Origin: an uncultured Bacteroides sp.
GTDB taxonomy: Bacteria > Bacteroidota > Bacteroidia > Bacteroidales > Bacteroidaceae
DNA length: 13,820 nucleotides
Assembly (NCBI GenBank): GCA_958477465.1
Contig: CAUEFX010000084.1
Span: 1-13,820, forward strand
Direction of reading: 5' to 3'
The translations under genes and the position numbers were made by a program. Positions within the stretch are counted from its first letter, which is position 1; every line of letters begins with the position of its first letter. The notes beneath the pieces were generated by a model, which ran no database searches, had not been told where the DNA came from, and saw only the letters and a list, made by a program, of their open reading frames with translations. Shown here one piece after another: positions 1-6,898 of the stretch.

Positions 1-1
1 T

Positions 2-157
2 ATGCAAGCTAACTGTGTAAATTTAACATACCCACAGGGTTTTCGGACTGACCCCCATTTTCCCGGTGGTCCAACAGACCCGAACTATGTGCTTCTCCAT
101 TTCACCGGAATCGAAGCGACTATCTGGATAAATGGAGAGTTTATCAATCTTAAATGA
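2..157 (+). CDS. C-terminal end of a chromosomal protein (5' partial)
   Basis: An open frame enters from outside the window and ends at TGA 155-157, giving about 51 C-terminal residues. The peptide has a Pro/Gly-rich stretch (YPQGFRTDPHFPGG) followed by an alternating hydrophobic pattern (YVLLHFTGIEATIWINGEF) that looks like closing beta strands. It vaguely recalls the last strands of pyridoxamine 5'-phosphate oxidase-like flavin-binding proteins, but this is a weak resemblance and I do not assign a function. Support for coding: the frame stays open up to a stop placed 5 bp before a strong hairpin terminator, and it runs convergent to the tRNA-Ser gene that must have adjoined it before the element inserted. 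The in-frame ATG at position 2 is probably internal. Confidence 0.55.
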   Translation: MQANCVNLTYPQGFRTDPHFPGGPTDPNYVLLHFTGIEATIWINGEFINLK

Positions 158-161
158 TACA

Positions 162-209
162 ACAAACGCCCCAATTTTACATTCTTGAGTGTAAAACTGG
201 GGCGTTTGT
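162..209. terminator. Bidirectional hairpin terminator, chromosomal side of the left att site
   Basis: ACAAACGCCCC at 162-172 pairs with GGGGCGTTTGT at 199-209, and an inner TTTTACA (175-181) pairs with TGTAAAA (190-196) around the loop TTCTTGAG. A T-rich tract follows on both strands. It would end the gene finishing at 157 and was probably also the original terminator of tRNA-Ser before insertion. About 80 bp covering the inner hairpin and the att core are closely related to the sequence at the right end (12 differences in 80 aligned columns by hand). Confidence 0.85.
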
Positions 210-234
210 TTTGCTGTTTGCTGATTTCCAGCAC

Positions 235-252
235 TTATTGCGGAGAGACAGG
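235..252. repeat. Left attachment-site core (direct repeat of the tRNA-Ser 3' end)
   Basis: TTATTGCGGAGAGACAGG here is an exact 18-bp copy of 9828-9845, which spans the 3' acceptor strand and T stem of tRNA-Ser. The same orientation and a spacing of 9,593 bp mark the two ends of an integrated element. Inward of the core the match to the tRNA breaks down, apart from TCGAACC at 257-263, so this copy is a tRNA fragment and not a gene. Tyrosine-recombinase elements commonly use tRNA 3' ends, and an integrase gene lies just inside this end. The exact crossover point within the core cannot be read from the sequence. Confidence 0.88.
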
Positions 253-369
253 CTCTCGAACCTATGCTTTCAAGAAATATCATAAAATTGCAAATCACTG
301 ATAATCATATACTATCTAAAGCGCAGAGTAAATCTAAATCTTTCTGAATATCTTTTGCTATTCCAAATA

Positions 370-409
370 TTGGGTGTATATTTGGGTGTAGAATTTCAAA
401 CGCACCCAA
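370..409. promoter_or_regulatory. Repeated TTGGGTGTA motif and hairpin before the integrase start
   Basis: TTGGGTGTA occurs at 370-378 and again at 382-390. An inverted CACCCAA at 403-409 pairs with TTGGGTG at 382-388 to form a hairpin that ends 2 nt before the ATG at 412. The same motif occurs three times at the right end (9761-9768 inverted, 9779-9787, 9791-9798). The cluster may be arm-type binding sites for the integrase, an operator for its own promoter, or a structure limiting translation. A weak -7-like TATCTTTTG (one base too long) lies at 349-357. Confidence 0.5.
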
Positions 410-411
410 TT

Positions 412-1695
412 ATGAATATCAAACGTAACATCATTTTTGCATTGGAAAGCCGGAAAAAGAACGGTGTGCCAATCGTAGAGAACGTACCCATCCGTATGCG
501 TGTCATATACGCAAGCCAACGCATCGAGTTTACAACAGGCTACCGGATTGACGTAGCCAAATGGGATGCCGACAAACAACGGGTAAAGAACGGATGCACC
601 AACAAACTAAAACAAAGCGCATCCGAAATCAATGCGGACTTGCTGAAATATTATGCCGAGATTCAAAACGTGTTCAAGGAGTTTGAGGTACAGGAAACCA
701 TACCGACCACCCAACAGCTAAAGGATGCGTTCAACCTGCGGATGAAAGACACCAGCGAAGAGCAGCAGGAAGAAACACAAATAAGTTTTTGGGAAGTATT
801 CGATGAGTTTGTAAAGGAGTGTGGCAATCAGAATAACTGGACGGCATCCACCTACGAGAAATTCTCAGCAGTGAAAAACCACCTCAAAGAGTTCAAGGAA
901 GATGTAACCTTTGAATACTTCAACGAGTTCGGCTTGAACGAGTATGTAAATTTCCTGCGTGACAAAAAGGATATGAGGAACAGCACCATCGGCAAACAGA
1001 TGGGATTCCTCAAATGGTTTCTGCGCTGGAGCTTCAAGAAAGGGCATCATCAGAATATTGCATACGACACTTTCAAGCCCAAATTGAAAACCACCTCTAA
1101 AAAGGTGATATTCCTGACTTGGGACGAATTGAACAGGCTGAAAGATTATCGGATACCGAAAGACAAACAATATCTGGAACGTGTCAGGGATGTTTTTCTG
1201 TTCTGTTGCTTCACAAGCCTGCGATATTCAGATGTTCGTAATCTGAAAAGAAGCGATGTGAAACCCGACCACATCGAAGTTACCACAGTCAAAACGGCAG
1301 ACAGCCTGATAATTGAACTGAACGACCACAGTAAAACCATACTCGAAAAATACAAGGAAGTCCATTTTGAAAACCACATGGCACTGCCTGTTATCAGCAA
1401 TCAGAAGATGAATGATTATCTGAAAGAACTGGGGGAACTGGCTGAAATCAACGAGCCTGTACGGGAAACATATTATAAAGGAAATGAACGTATAGATGAA
1501 GTCACCCCGAAATACGCATTATTAACCACCCATGCAGGAAGAAGAACATTCATCTGTAATGCGCTGGCTCTCGGTATTCCGGCACAAGTCGTGATGAAAT
1601 GGACGGGGCACAGTGACTATAAAGCCATGAAACCCTATATTGACATAGCGGATGATATTAAGGCAAATGCCATGAACAAGTTTAACCAACTATAA
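412..1695 (+). CDS. int: Tyrosine recombinase (element integrase)
   Basis: Predicted protein of 427 aa that catalyses site-specific integration and excision of the element at the tRNA-Ser 3' end. The N-terminal ~110 residues resemble the arm-DNA-binding region of Bacteroides phage-type integrases, followed by a SAM-like core-binding region (about 125-220) and the catalytic domain. Catalytic residues are visible: R271 in SLRYSDV, H374 and R377 in HAGRR, H400 in WTGHSD and the nucleophile Y409 in KPYID. The frame also stays open upstream to 355, but I chose ATG 412: it gives a normal Bacteroides integrase N-terminus (MNIKRNIIFAL), and the upstream 19 codons overlap the repeated TTGGGTGTA motifs. 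The gene sits 160 bp inside the left end and points inward, as is usual for such elements. No truncation is seen, so it is probably active. Confidence 0.93.
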   Translation: MNIKRNIIFALESRKKNGVPIVENVPIRMRVIYASQRIEFTTGYRIDVAKWDADKQRVKNGCTNKLKQSASEINADLLKYYAEIQNVFKEFEVQETIPTTQQLKDAFNLRMKDTSEEQQEETQISFWEVFDEFVKECGNQNNWTASTYEKFSAVKNHLKEFKEDVTFEYFNEFGLNEYVNFLRDKKDMRNSTIGKQMGFLKWFLRWSFKKGHHQNIAYDTFKPKLKTTSKKVIFLTWDELNRLKDYRIPKDKQYLERVRDVFLFCCFTSLRYSDVRNLKRSDVKPDHIEVTTVKTADSLIIELNDHSKTILEKYKEVHFENHMALPVISNQKMNDYLKELGELAEINEPVRETYYKGNERIDEVTPKYALLTTHAGRRTFICNALALGIPAQVVMKWTGHSDYKAMKPYIDIADDIKANAMNKFNQL

Positions 1696-1734
1696 AAGTA
1701 TCAATCAGTTTCATAGATTATCAGCTATTTGAAT

Positions 1735-1742
1735 TATATTTG
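1735..1742 (+). promoter_or_regulatory. Likely -7 promoter element for the nuclease gene
   Basis: TATATTTG matches the Bacteroides -7 consensus TAnnTTTG and lies 20 bp before the ATG at 1763, in the only gap between the integrase and the nuclease gene. A -33 TTTG at the proper distance is not present (TTTC at 1709-1712 is the nearest), so this is a partial match. Confidence 0.4.
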
Positions 1743-1762
1743 CGACAACAATAAACATTAGA

Positions 1763-3061
1763 ATGGAAAATAACAGAGAATATCATATAGGAAGAACGGA
1801 CTTTGACGCATTTGTTCATGCCGTCGGTTCGGAAATAGAACAGGCGCAAGTCCGGCTGATTGCCGCAGCCAATGCGCAAATGCTGTTCCATTACTGGAAA
1901 ATGGGCAACTATATCCTGTATCATCAGAACTTGCAAGGCTGGGGAAGCAAAATCATCAAGCAACTGGCAAAGGCTATCCGGTTCAATTACCCCGAAAAGA
2001 AAGGTTATTCGGAGCGTAACCTTACTTATATGTGCCAATTTGCACGGTCATATCCGTTGAACGTGCTACGAAGTTTCATTGATACAGACACAAGGCTGTC
2101 TGTTCCAAGCATACAGAATGTTACAGATGAAGTATTGAAACTGAACAACGGACAATTTACGCAGGAACTTACTGCGCAAATACAATCCGCTGATTGTCAA
2201 TCTTTAGAAATTACGCAGGAAGTTCCTGCGCAAATTCAGGATGTGGAGAAAACAGTTTCTGCCATTTACAGGATGGAGATTAGGGAAATAGAAAAAGTTT
2301 TCCTGAAATCCCCTGTTGCCAAAATAAACTGGGCAAGCCAAATGGTCATACTTAACGGTTCGTTACCGTTAGGCATAGGATATTGGTATATGAAACAGGC
2401 TGTAGAAATGGGCTGGAGTAGCAATGTGCTGAAAATGCAAATTGAAAACAACCTATATAACAGACAAATCAACAACAACAAGGTAAACAATTTCACAGCC
2501 ACACTTCCAGCACCACAAAGCGACCTTGCCAATTACCTATTGAAAGACCCGTACATCTTCGATTTGGCTGGAGCGAAAGAAAAGGCAGACGAAAGGGACA
2601 TAGAAGAGCAGCTGGTAAAGCACGTTACCCGTTATTTGTTGGAAATGGGCAATGGTTTTGCCTTTGTCGCCCGGCAGAAGCATTTTCAAATAGGTAACAG
2701 TGATTTCTTTGCCGACTTGATTCTATATTCTATTCCGCTACACGCATACATTGTTGTAGAACTGAAAGCTACTCCATTCAAACCGGAGTATGCAGGGCAA
2801 CTGAATTTCTACATCAATGTGGTGGATGACAAACTGAGGGGAAAAAATGACAACAAGACTATCGGGCTGTTGCTGTGCAAAGGAAAAGATGAGGTGGTAG
2901 CACAATACGCATTGACAGGCTACGACCAACCGATAGGCATCAGCGATTATCAACTGAGCAAGGCTATACCCGAAAACTTGAAATCAGCTTTGCCAAGTGT
3001 GGAAGAGGTGGAAGAAGAACTGGCATCTTTCCTTGACAAGGACAATAATCCCCAAAATTGA
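1763..3061 (+). CDS. YhcG/DUF1016-type PDDEXK nuclease
   Basis: Protein of 432 aa. The N-terminal part (about 15-105) has the DUF1016 N-terminal pattern (FHYWKMGNYIL, GWGSKIIKQLAKAIR, YSERNLTYMCQFA). The C-terminal part (about 170-415) contains a PDDEXK nuclease core: D318 in FFADLIL, E333 and K335 in VVELKA, and Q346 in GQLNFYI. Between them lies a low-complexity spacer with a duplicated QE-(L/V)-(T/P)-AQIQ peptide. Family members are widespread on mobile elements and are thought to cut DNA; a role in restricting foreign DNA or in competition between elements is inference. All core residues are present, so the nuclease may be active. The next gene starts 5 bp after this stop, which suggests a two-gene unit. 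The pair is in the usual cargo slot between integrase and replication genes. Confidence 0.85.
   Translation: MENNREYHIGRTDFDAFVHAVGSEIEQAQVRLIAAANAQMLFHYWKMGNYILYHQNLQGWGSKIIKQLAKAIRFNYPEKKGYSERNLTYMCQFARSYPLNVLRSFIDTDTRLSVPSIQNVTDEVLKLNNGQFTQELTAQIQSADCQSLEITQEVPAQIQDVEKTVSAIYRMEIREIEKVFLKSPVAKINWASQMVILNGSLPLGIGYWYMKQAVEMGWSSNVLKMQIENNLYNRQINNNKVNNFTATLPAPQSDLANYLLKDPYIFDLAGAKEKADERDIEEQLVKHVTRYLLEMGNGFAFVARQKHFQIGNSDFFADLILYSIPLHAYIVVELKATPFKPEYAGQLNFYINVVDDKLRGKNDNKTIGLLLCKGKDEVVAQYALTGYDQPIGISDYQLSKAIPENLKSALPSVEEVEEELASFLDKDNNPQN
2157..2235 (+). repeat. In-frame 25-bp duplication with palindrome inside the nuclease gene
   Basis: Two 25-bp copies (2157-2181 and 2211-2235) differ at two positions and are 54 bp apart, exactly 18 codons, so the protein repeats QE-x-x-AQIQ. 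The second copy contains a perfect palindrome at 2214-2230, CGCAGGAA-G-TTCCTGCG; the first has the same palindrome with one mismatch. The duplication falls in the spacer between the N- and C-terminal domains. Confidence 0.8.
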
Positions 3062-3066
3062 AGTCT

Positions 3067-4104
3067 ATGGCAGGAGAAATAAACAAACTGATTCCCCAAT
3101 ATGGAGAACTCAATAGAATATATAATGATTGGGTAACCAATTATGCTTTTTCTTTTGACAAGCAGAAATTCATCACCGACTTTTACAGGCAGCACAATGA
3201 TACAAAGGCTTTTGAAGCCGCTATCCTTGAACTGGTACTTGACAAGCAGAAAGAACAATACACATTGATTCTCAATAGTCTGAAAATCGAAATAGAAAAA
3301 AATATACGGGCTTATGAAACAAAACCGCTGAATGATGACGTCATAAAGCGTGTGTGTTTTCACTACGCAGACAGGCATAATTCTGCAATTAAAGACCAGT
3401 TGGAGATTACCACCAAGTTGCACGAGCCTTTGAATGACGCATACCACAGATATGATTTCATTGGTTTTCGGGAGCATACGGACGAAGAAGAAATACAGGC
3501 AGAAAAGGAATATGAACGCTGCAAGGCTGAATACGACAAGGAAAAGAAAGAATTGGATAAACTTTATGAACTGCAAAAGCAAGACAGGAAAGAGGCTTTT
3601 CAATATATAGAAAACCTTTCCGGCAATGTTTACCGCCTAAGTCTTCTTTTTATGGAAGTCCTAAAAAAGTACCTTCCTAATGATAGGGAAGAAAAACAGC
3701 AGGATGAACCAGTCAAGCAAAACGAACAAGAAGAAGTACAGAATAGCCCGGAGGGACAACATGAATATTTTGACATGAAGCAGCTTTCGCCCATTCATGA
3801 AACCTGTGTCGGGGAACAGTTCGAAGCCATTACCATAGCGGATTTCTATGCCAATATAAACCTGTACCCCTGCAAGAATAAACTAAAAATCAAGGCAAGG
3901 GAAAAGATACGGGTGTGTTACCTGATATTCCTGATGAGCGAGAAACTATCCAAGCAATACAGGGATGAATGGAGAAGCCAAATATTAAAATTGTTGGATA
4001 TTGACGAGAGCTATTACAGGTCGAAATACAAAGAACCTGTTTCCGATTTTCCGAGTGACAGCAACCAGAAATTCGCAAAGGAAATGGAAAGCATATTCGG
4101 ATAA
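3067..4104 (+). CDS. Unrecognised coiled-coil protein, partner of the nuclease gene
   Basis: Protein of 345 aa that I do not recognise. Start chosen at ATG 3067; the frame opens 9 bp earlier only with a TTG that overlaps the upstream stop. Residues about 145-185 are a highly charged coiled coil rich in E, K and D, followed by a polar linker at about 215-240 (KQQDEP...NEQEEVQ). The C-terminal ~90 residues form a compact part with FYANINLYPCKNKLK, YLIFLMSEKL and a closing basic/aromatic stretch. No signal peptide, membrane segment or catalytic motif is evident. The 5-bp gap after the nuclease gene and the terminator just downstream (4144-4171) make them a likely two-gene transcription unit. It might be a regulator, adaptor or immunity partner of the nuclease, but nothing in the sequence proves this. 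Confidence 0.75.
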   Translation: MAGEINKLIPQYGELNRIYNDWVTNYAFSFDKQKFITDFYRQHNDTKAFEAAILELVLDKQKEQYTLILNSLKIEIEKNIRAYETKPLNDDVIKRVCFHYADRHNSAIKDQLEITTKLHEPLNDAYHRYDFIGFREHTDEEEIQAEKEYERCKAEYDKEKKELDKLYELQKQDRKEAFQYIENLSGNVYRLSLLFMEVLKKYLPNDREEKQQDEPVKQNEQEEVQNSPEGQHEYFDMKQLSPIHETCVGEQFEAITIADFYANINLYPCKNKLKIKAREKIRVCYLIFLMSEKLSKQYRDEWRSQILKLLDIDESYYRSKYKEPVSDFPSDSNQKFAKEMESIFG

Positions 4105-4143
4105 TTCGTGATATAACCTGACATTCTACGAAATTACCACTTT

Positions 4144-4177
4144 TACCACTCAAATTAATTTTTGAGTGGTATTTTTA
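4144..4177 (+). terminator. Rho-independent terminator after the nuclease unit
   Basis: TACCACTCAAA (4144-4154) and TTTGAGTGGTA (4161-4171) form a perfect 11-bp stem with a 6-nt loop, followed by TTTTTATT. It separates the nuclease unit from the replication/mobilization genes. Confidence 0.92.
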
Positions 4178-4250
4178 TTGTCTGATATTTAATGAGATAG
4201 CGCAGTATCCCATTTGTATTATCCACATCCTTACCACTTACAGCCATACC

Positions 4251-4312
4251 TAATTTTGCATCGTTCGAGAACAGAAATAACAGCCAGTGCGCAGGGCTGA
4301 TTGTTTAACGAC
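4251..4312 (+). promoter_or_regulatory. Likely promoter (-7 TAATTTTG) and structured leader for the replication genes
   Basis: TAATTTTG at 4251-4258 fits the Bacteroides -7 consensus TAnnTTTG; no clear -33 TTTG lies 19 bp upstream. The following leader of about 60 nt could fold: TCGTT (4262-4266) with AACGA (4308-4312) enclosing CAGCC/GGCTG. This leader may be only structural. Function not known. Confidence 0.45.
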
Positions 4313-4327
4313 TAAATAGATTGGACG

Positions 4328-4636
4328 ATGACAAATCTTCAAGAGTTATTATTAAAACCCGTCTGGCAGATGACAGGCGAAGAGTTCATATTTCTAAGCA
4401 AGTACGCTTCCAACCAAACGGAAGCGCAGCCACAGCCCGTTACGGACACAGAAAGAAAGTATGTGTACGGAATACTTGGCATTGCCAAATTGTTCGGGTG
4501 CAGTCTGCCTACCGCCAACCGTATAAAGAAAAGCGGAAAGATAGACAAAGCCATTACGCAAATAGGGCGCAAGATTATCGTGGATGCGGAACTTGCCCTT
4601 GAACTGGCTGGAAAGAAAACCGGAGGACGAAAATAA
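4328..4636 (+). CDS. Small helix-turn-helix DNA-binding protein (excisionase/DUF3853-like)
   Basis: Protein of 102 aa. The C-terminal half (about 45-95) has the pattern of a winged helix-turn-helix of the excisionase/MerR type: GILGIAKLFGCSLPTANRIKKSGKID followed by a short wing (AITQIGRKIIVDAE). Such proteins occur upstream of the replication ATPase in many Bacteroides mobile elements. It could act as recombination directionality factor (Xis), as repressor of the downstream operon, or as replication initiator that binds the repeats at 5743-5859; the sequence does not decide between these. It begins the operon after a terminator and a -7-like box, and the ATPase gene starts 14 bp after its stop. 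A second open frame at 4321-4602 overlaps it out of phase and has no recognisable domain. Confidence 0.82.
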   Translation: MTNLQELLLKPVWQMTGEEFIFLSKYASNQTEAQPQPVTDTERKYVYGILGIAKLFGCSLPTANRIKKSGKIDKAITQIGRKIIVDAELALELAGKKTGGRK

Positions 4637-4638
4637 CG

Positions 4639-4644
4639 GGAGGT
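4639..4644 (+). promoter_or_regulatory. Canonical Shine-Dalgarno before the ATPase gene
   Basis: GGAGGT lies 6 nt before the ATG at 4651. Strong Shine-Dalgarno sequences are unusual in Bacteroidetes genes; this one fixes the start at 4651 over the in-frame ATG at 4660. Confidence 0.65.
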
Positions 4645-4650
4645 GTACTT

Positions 4651-5727
4651 ATGGATTATATGAAAGATATAAAAGAAATATCGGCGGAAGAAGCCGTAAT
4701 CCTTTGGCAAGCCTCACGCCTGAGCCTGTCGAAAATCTATGAGAAAGCACCTGAGATTCTAAAAGTGCAAGGTTCGGTCATTGGTACACTGGGTAATTTC
4801 AGTGCATCAATCGGCAAAGCCAAAAGCAAAAAGACTTTCAATGTGTCGGCTATCGTGGCGGCAGCATTGAAGAATGGTACAGTGCTAAGATATGTGGCGG
4901 AACTACCCGAAGAGAAACGGAAAATCCTGTATGTGGACACGGAACAAAGTCCTTATCATTGTCTGAAAGTCATGAAACGTATTTTACGGATGGCTGGGCT
5001 TCCAGATGACAGGGACAATGAGCATCTGGAATTTCTTGCTTTGAGGAAATACACGCCCGAACAGCGTATCAGGATTGTAGAGCAGGCTATTTACAATACG
5101 CCTGACATAGGGCTTGTAATCATAGACGGCATCCGTGACATGGTATATGACATCAACAGCCCCGGTGAATCGACACGCATCATATCAAAGCTGATGCAGT
5201 GGACGGACGACAGGCAGATACATATCCACACGATACTCCACCAAAACAAGGGCGATGAGAACGCAAGGGGGCATATCGGTACGGAACTGAACAACAAGGC
5301 TGAAACTGTCCTTCTTGTGGAAAAGGACAAGAGCAATGGAGATATAAGCAATGTTTCAGCCATGCACATACGGGCAATGGACTTCGAGCCTTTTTCATTT
5401 CGCATCAATGACAATGCCATACCTGAACTGTTGGAGGGTTACAAGCCCGAAACCAAGAAACCGGGAAGACCGGAAGAGGAAAAGTTCGACCCTTACAGGC
5501 ATATCACCGAACAGCAGCACCGCATCGCATTGGAAGCAGTTTTCGGGCTGAAAGAGGAATATGGCTACAAGGAACTGGAGGACACCTTAATTAAGACTTA
5601 TGTGTCTGTGGGGGTAAAGTTGAACCACAAAAAGGCGGTATCGCTCATCACCATGCTTCGGAACAAACGAATGATAGTGCAGGAGAACGGCAGAAAGTAC
5701 ACGTTCATGCCCGACTTCCACTATTAG
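4651..5727 (+). CDS. RepA/RecA-fold AAA ATPase (replicative helicase-like)
   Basis: Protein of 358 aa with a RecA-like core at about 40-260. The P-loop is G55-KAKS-K-K61-T62, an atypical Walker A in which the second conserved glycine is lysine. Walker B is VIIDG with D159. The downstream stretch LHQNKGDENARGHIGTEL (about 196-213) is the signature seen in RepA/DnaB-like hexameric helicases and mobile-element RepA proteins. The C-terminal ~90 residues after about 270 look like a separate winged-helix-type region (KEELEDTLIK-like helices and a basic strand). It probably unwinds the origin or helps replicate the excised circular form, together with the primase-like protein encoded downstream across the iteron-like repeats. 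Helicase activity is inferred from the family. The altered P-loop is shared, as far as I recall, with relatives in Bacteroides elements. Confidence 0.85.
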   Translation: MDYMKDIKEISAEEAVILWQASRLSLSKIYEKAPEILKVQGSVIGTLGNFSASIGKAKSKKTFNVSAIVAAALKNGTVLRYVAELPEEKRKILYVDTEQSPYHCLKVMKRILRMAGLPDDRDNEHLEFLALRKYTPEQRIRIVEQAIYNTPDIGLVIIDGIRDMVYDINSPGESTRIISKLMQWTDDRQIHIHTILHQNKGDENARGHIGTELNNKAETVLLVEKDKSNGDISNVSAMHIRAMDFEPFSFRINDNAIPELLEGYKPETKKPGRPEEEKFDPYRHITEQQHRIALEAVFGLKEEYGYKELEDTLIKTYVSVGVKLNHKKAVSLITMLRNKRMIVQENGRKYTFMPDFHY

Positions 5728-5742
5728 CCCACACCTTGCAAT

Positions 5743-5859
5743 CGCTTCACTTTATTCCGGGGGTCTATATATTAGGGATAAAGCGAAGTGGTTGCGAAAT
5801 GTGGCAAAACCGCTTCACTTTATTACCGTACTCTATATATACGAAAATAAAGTGAAGTG
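5743..5859. repeat. Two paired inverted iteron-like repeats, candidate replication origin
   Basis: Four copies of a 13-mer close to CRCTTCRCTTTAT lie in alternating orientation: 5743-5755 (+), 5778-5790 (-), 5811-5823 (+) and 5847-5859 (-). The two inverted pairs are direct repeats of each other with a 68-bp pitch, and each has a central AT-rich TCTATATAT (5764-5772 and 5832-5840). Their place between the ATPase and primase genes, with no coding sense, fits an iteron-type origin or an operator for the primase gene. The arms could also fold into hairpins; no T-tract follows, so a terminator is unlikely. Confidence 0.7.
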
Positions 5860-5941
5860 ATTATACAGACCGTACTTCATAAAGAGGTACGGGCGAAAAG
5901 AGAAAATAAACCAATTCAACTATCATTAAACCTATCGTCTT

Positions 5942-6898
5942 ATGGATATACAGACAGCGAAACAAATCAAAATAGCGGATTATCTGCACAGTTTAGGATT
6001 TTCACCCGTCAAACAACAGGGCATAAACCTGTGGTATAAGTCACCACTAAGGGAAGAAACGGAAGCATCGTTCAAGGTAAATACAGAACGTAACCAATGG
6101 TATGATTTTGCACTCGGCAAAGGTGGGAATATCATCGCACTGGCACAGGAACTTTATTGTTCCGACCATGTGCCTTACCTCTTGCAAAAAATCGAAGAAC
6201 AGACACCCCGTATTCGCCCCGTGTCTTTTTCTTTTGGCAAGCAATCATCTTCCGAGCCAAGTTTTCAACAACTGGAGATTGTACCGCTTTCTTCTCCTGC
6301 CCTGCTTGCTTATTTGCAGGAAAGGGGAATAAACATTGCAATGGCGAAAAGAGAATGCAGTGAAGCGCACTTCACCCATAATGGCAAACGGTATTTCGCC
6401 ATCGCCTTTCCCAATGTGTCGGGTGGGTATGAAATCCGCAACCAGTATTTCAAGGGATGCATCGCACCGAAAGAGATTTCTCATATCAAACAGCCGGGAA
6501 CAGCGAGGGAAACATGTTATGTGTTTGAGGGATTTATGGACTATCTTTCATTTCTTACTTTGAGATTGGAGAATTGCCCGAAATATCCCGAACTGGACAG
6601 GCAAGATTATATGGTGTTGAACTCAGTAGCCAATGTTTCCAAAGCAATCTATCCGTTGGGAAGCTATGAGCGCATCCACTGTTTCTTTGACAATGACCGT
6701 GCAGGAATGGAAGCCATGCAGCAAATCTATAAGGAATACGGCAGGGACTTATACATCCGTGACGCTTCGCAGACATACAGCGGATGCAAGGACTTGAACG
6801 AATACTTACAGAAACAGACTGAAAGAAACAGGCAAGTTCAATCTGCAAAAGGGGTGCGCAGCCAACCACCGAAAAAGAAAAACGGCTTTCGGTTATAG
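5942..6898 (+). CDS. Toprim-domain primase-like protein
   Basis: Protein of 318 aa. The N-terminal part (about 10-75) aligns in pattern with the DnaG CHC2 region (KSPLREETEASFKVN...WYDFALGKGGNIIALAQEL) but lacks the zinc-binding Cys/His set. The C-terminal part is a Toprim domain with the invariant glutamate E196 in FEGFMD and the acidic D250-x-D252 in FDNDRAG. This architecture is common in primase proteins of Bacteroides plasmids and mobilizable elements. It likely primes DNA synthesis of the excised or single-stranded transferred element. It follows the ATPase gene with the iteron-like cluster between. The tail is basic (PPKKKNGFRL). The ATG at 5942 was chosen because the N-terminus then begins at the conserved helix IKIADYLHSLGF. 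Primase activity is inferred from the domain. Confidence 0.86.
   Translation: MDIQTAKQIKIADYLHSLGFSPVKQQGINLWYKSPLREETEASFKVNTERNQWYDFALGKGGNIIALAQELYCSDHVPYLLQKIEEQTPRIRPVSFSFGKQSSSEPSFQQLEIVPLSSPALLAYLQERGINIAMAKRECSEAHFTHNGKRYFAIAFPNVSGGYEIRNQYFKGCIAPKEISHIKQPGTARETCYVFEGFMDYLSFLTLRLENCPKYPELDRQDYMVLNSVANVSKAIYPLGSYERIHCFFDNDRAGMEAMQQIYKEYGRDLYIRDASQTYSGCKDLNEYLQKQTERNRQVQSAKGVRSQPPKKKNGFRL

Noticed and set aside
235..300. A second tRNA-Ser gene at the left end
   Set aside because: Only the acceptor end and part of the T arm are present; the T stem does not pair and no anticodon arm can be folded.
355..411. Longer integrase start using an upstream codon
   Set aside because: The upstream stretch holds the repeated TTGGGTGTA motifs and a hairpin, and the ATG at 412 gives the usual family N-terminus.
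2950..3603. 217-aa open frame on the minus strand
   Set aside because: It is fully antisense to the nuclease and coiled-coil genes and is dominated by Phe/Leu/Val strings, the expected mirror of an acidic/lysine-rich coding strand.
4321..4602. 93-aa plus-strand frame overlapping the HTH gene
   Set aside because: It is out of phase with the HTH gene, rich in Arg/Lys/His without pattern, and has no domain.
5743..5859. Tandem terminators after the ATPase gene
   Set aside because: The arms have central loops of over 20 nt and no T-tract follows; the repeated, alternating arrangement fits binding sites better.
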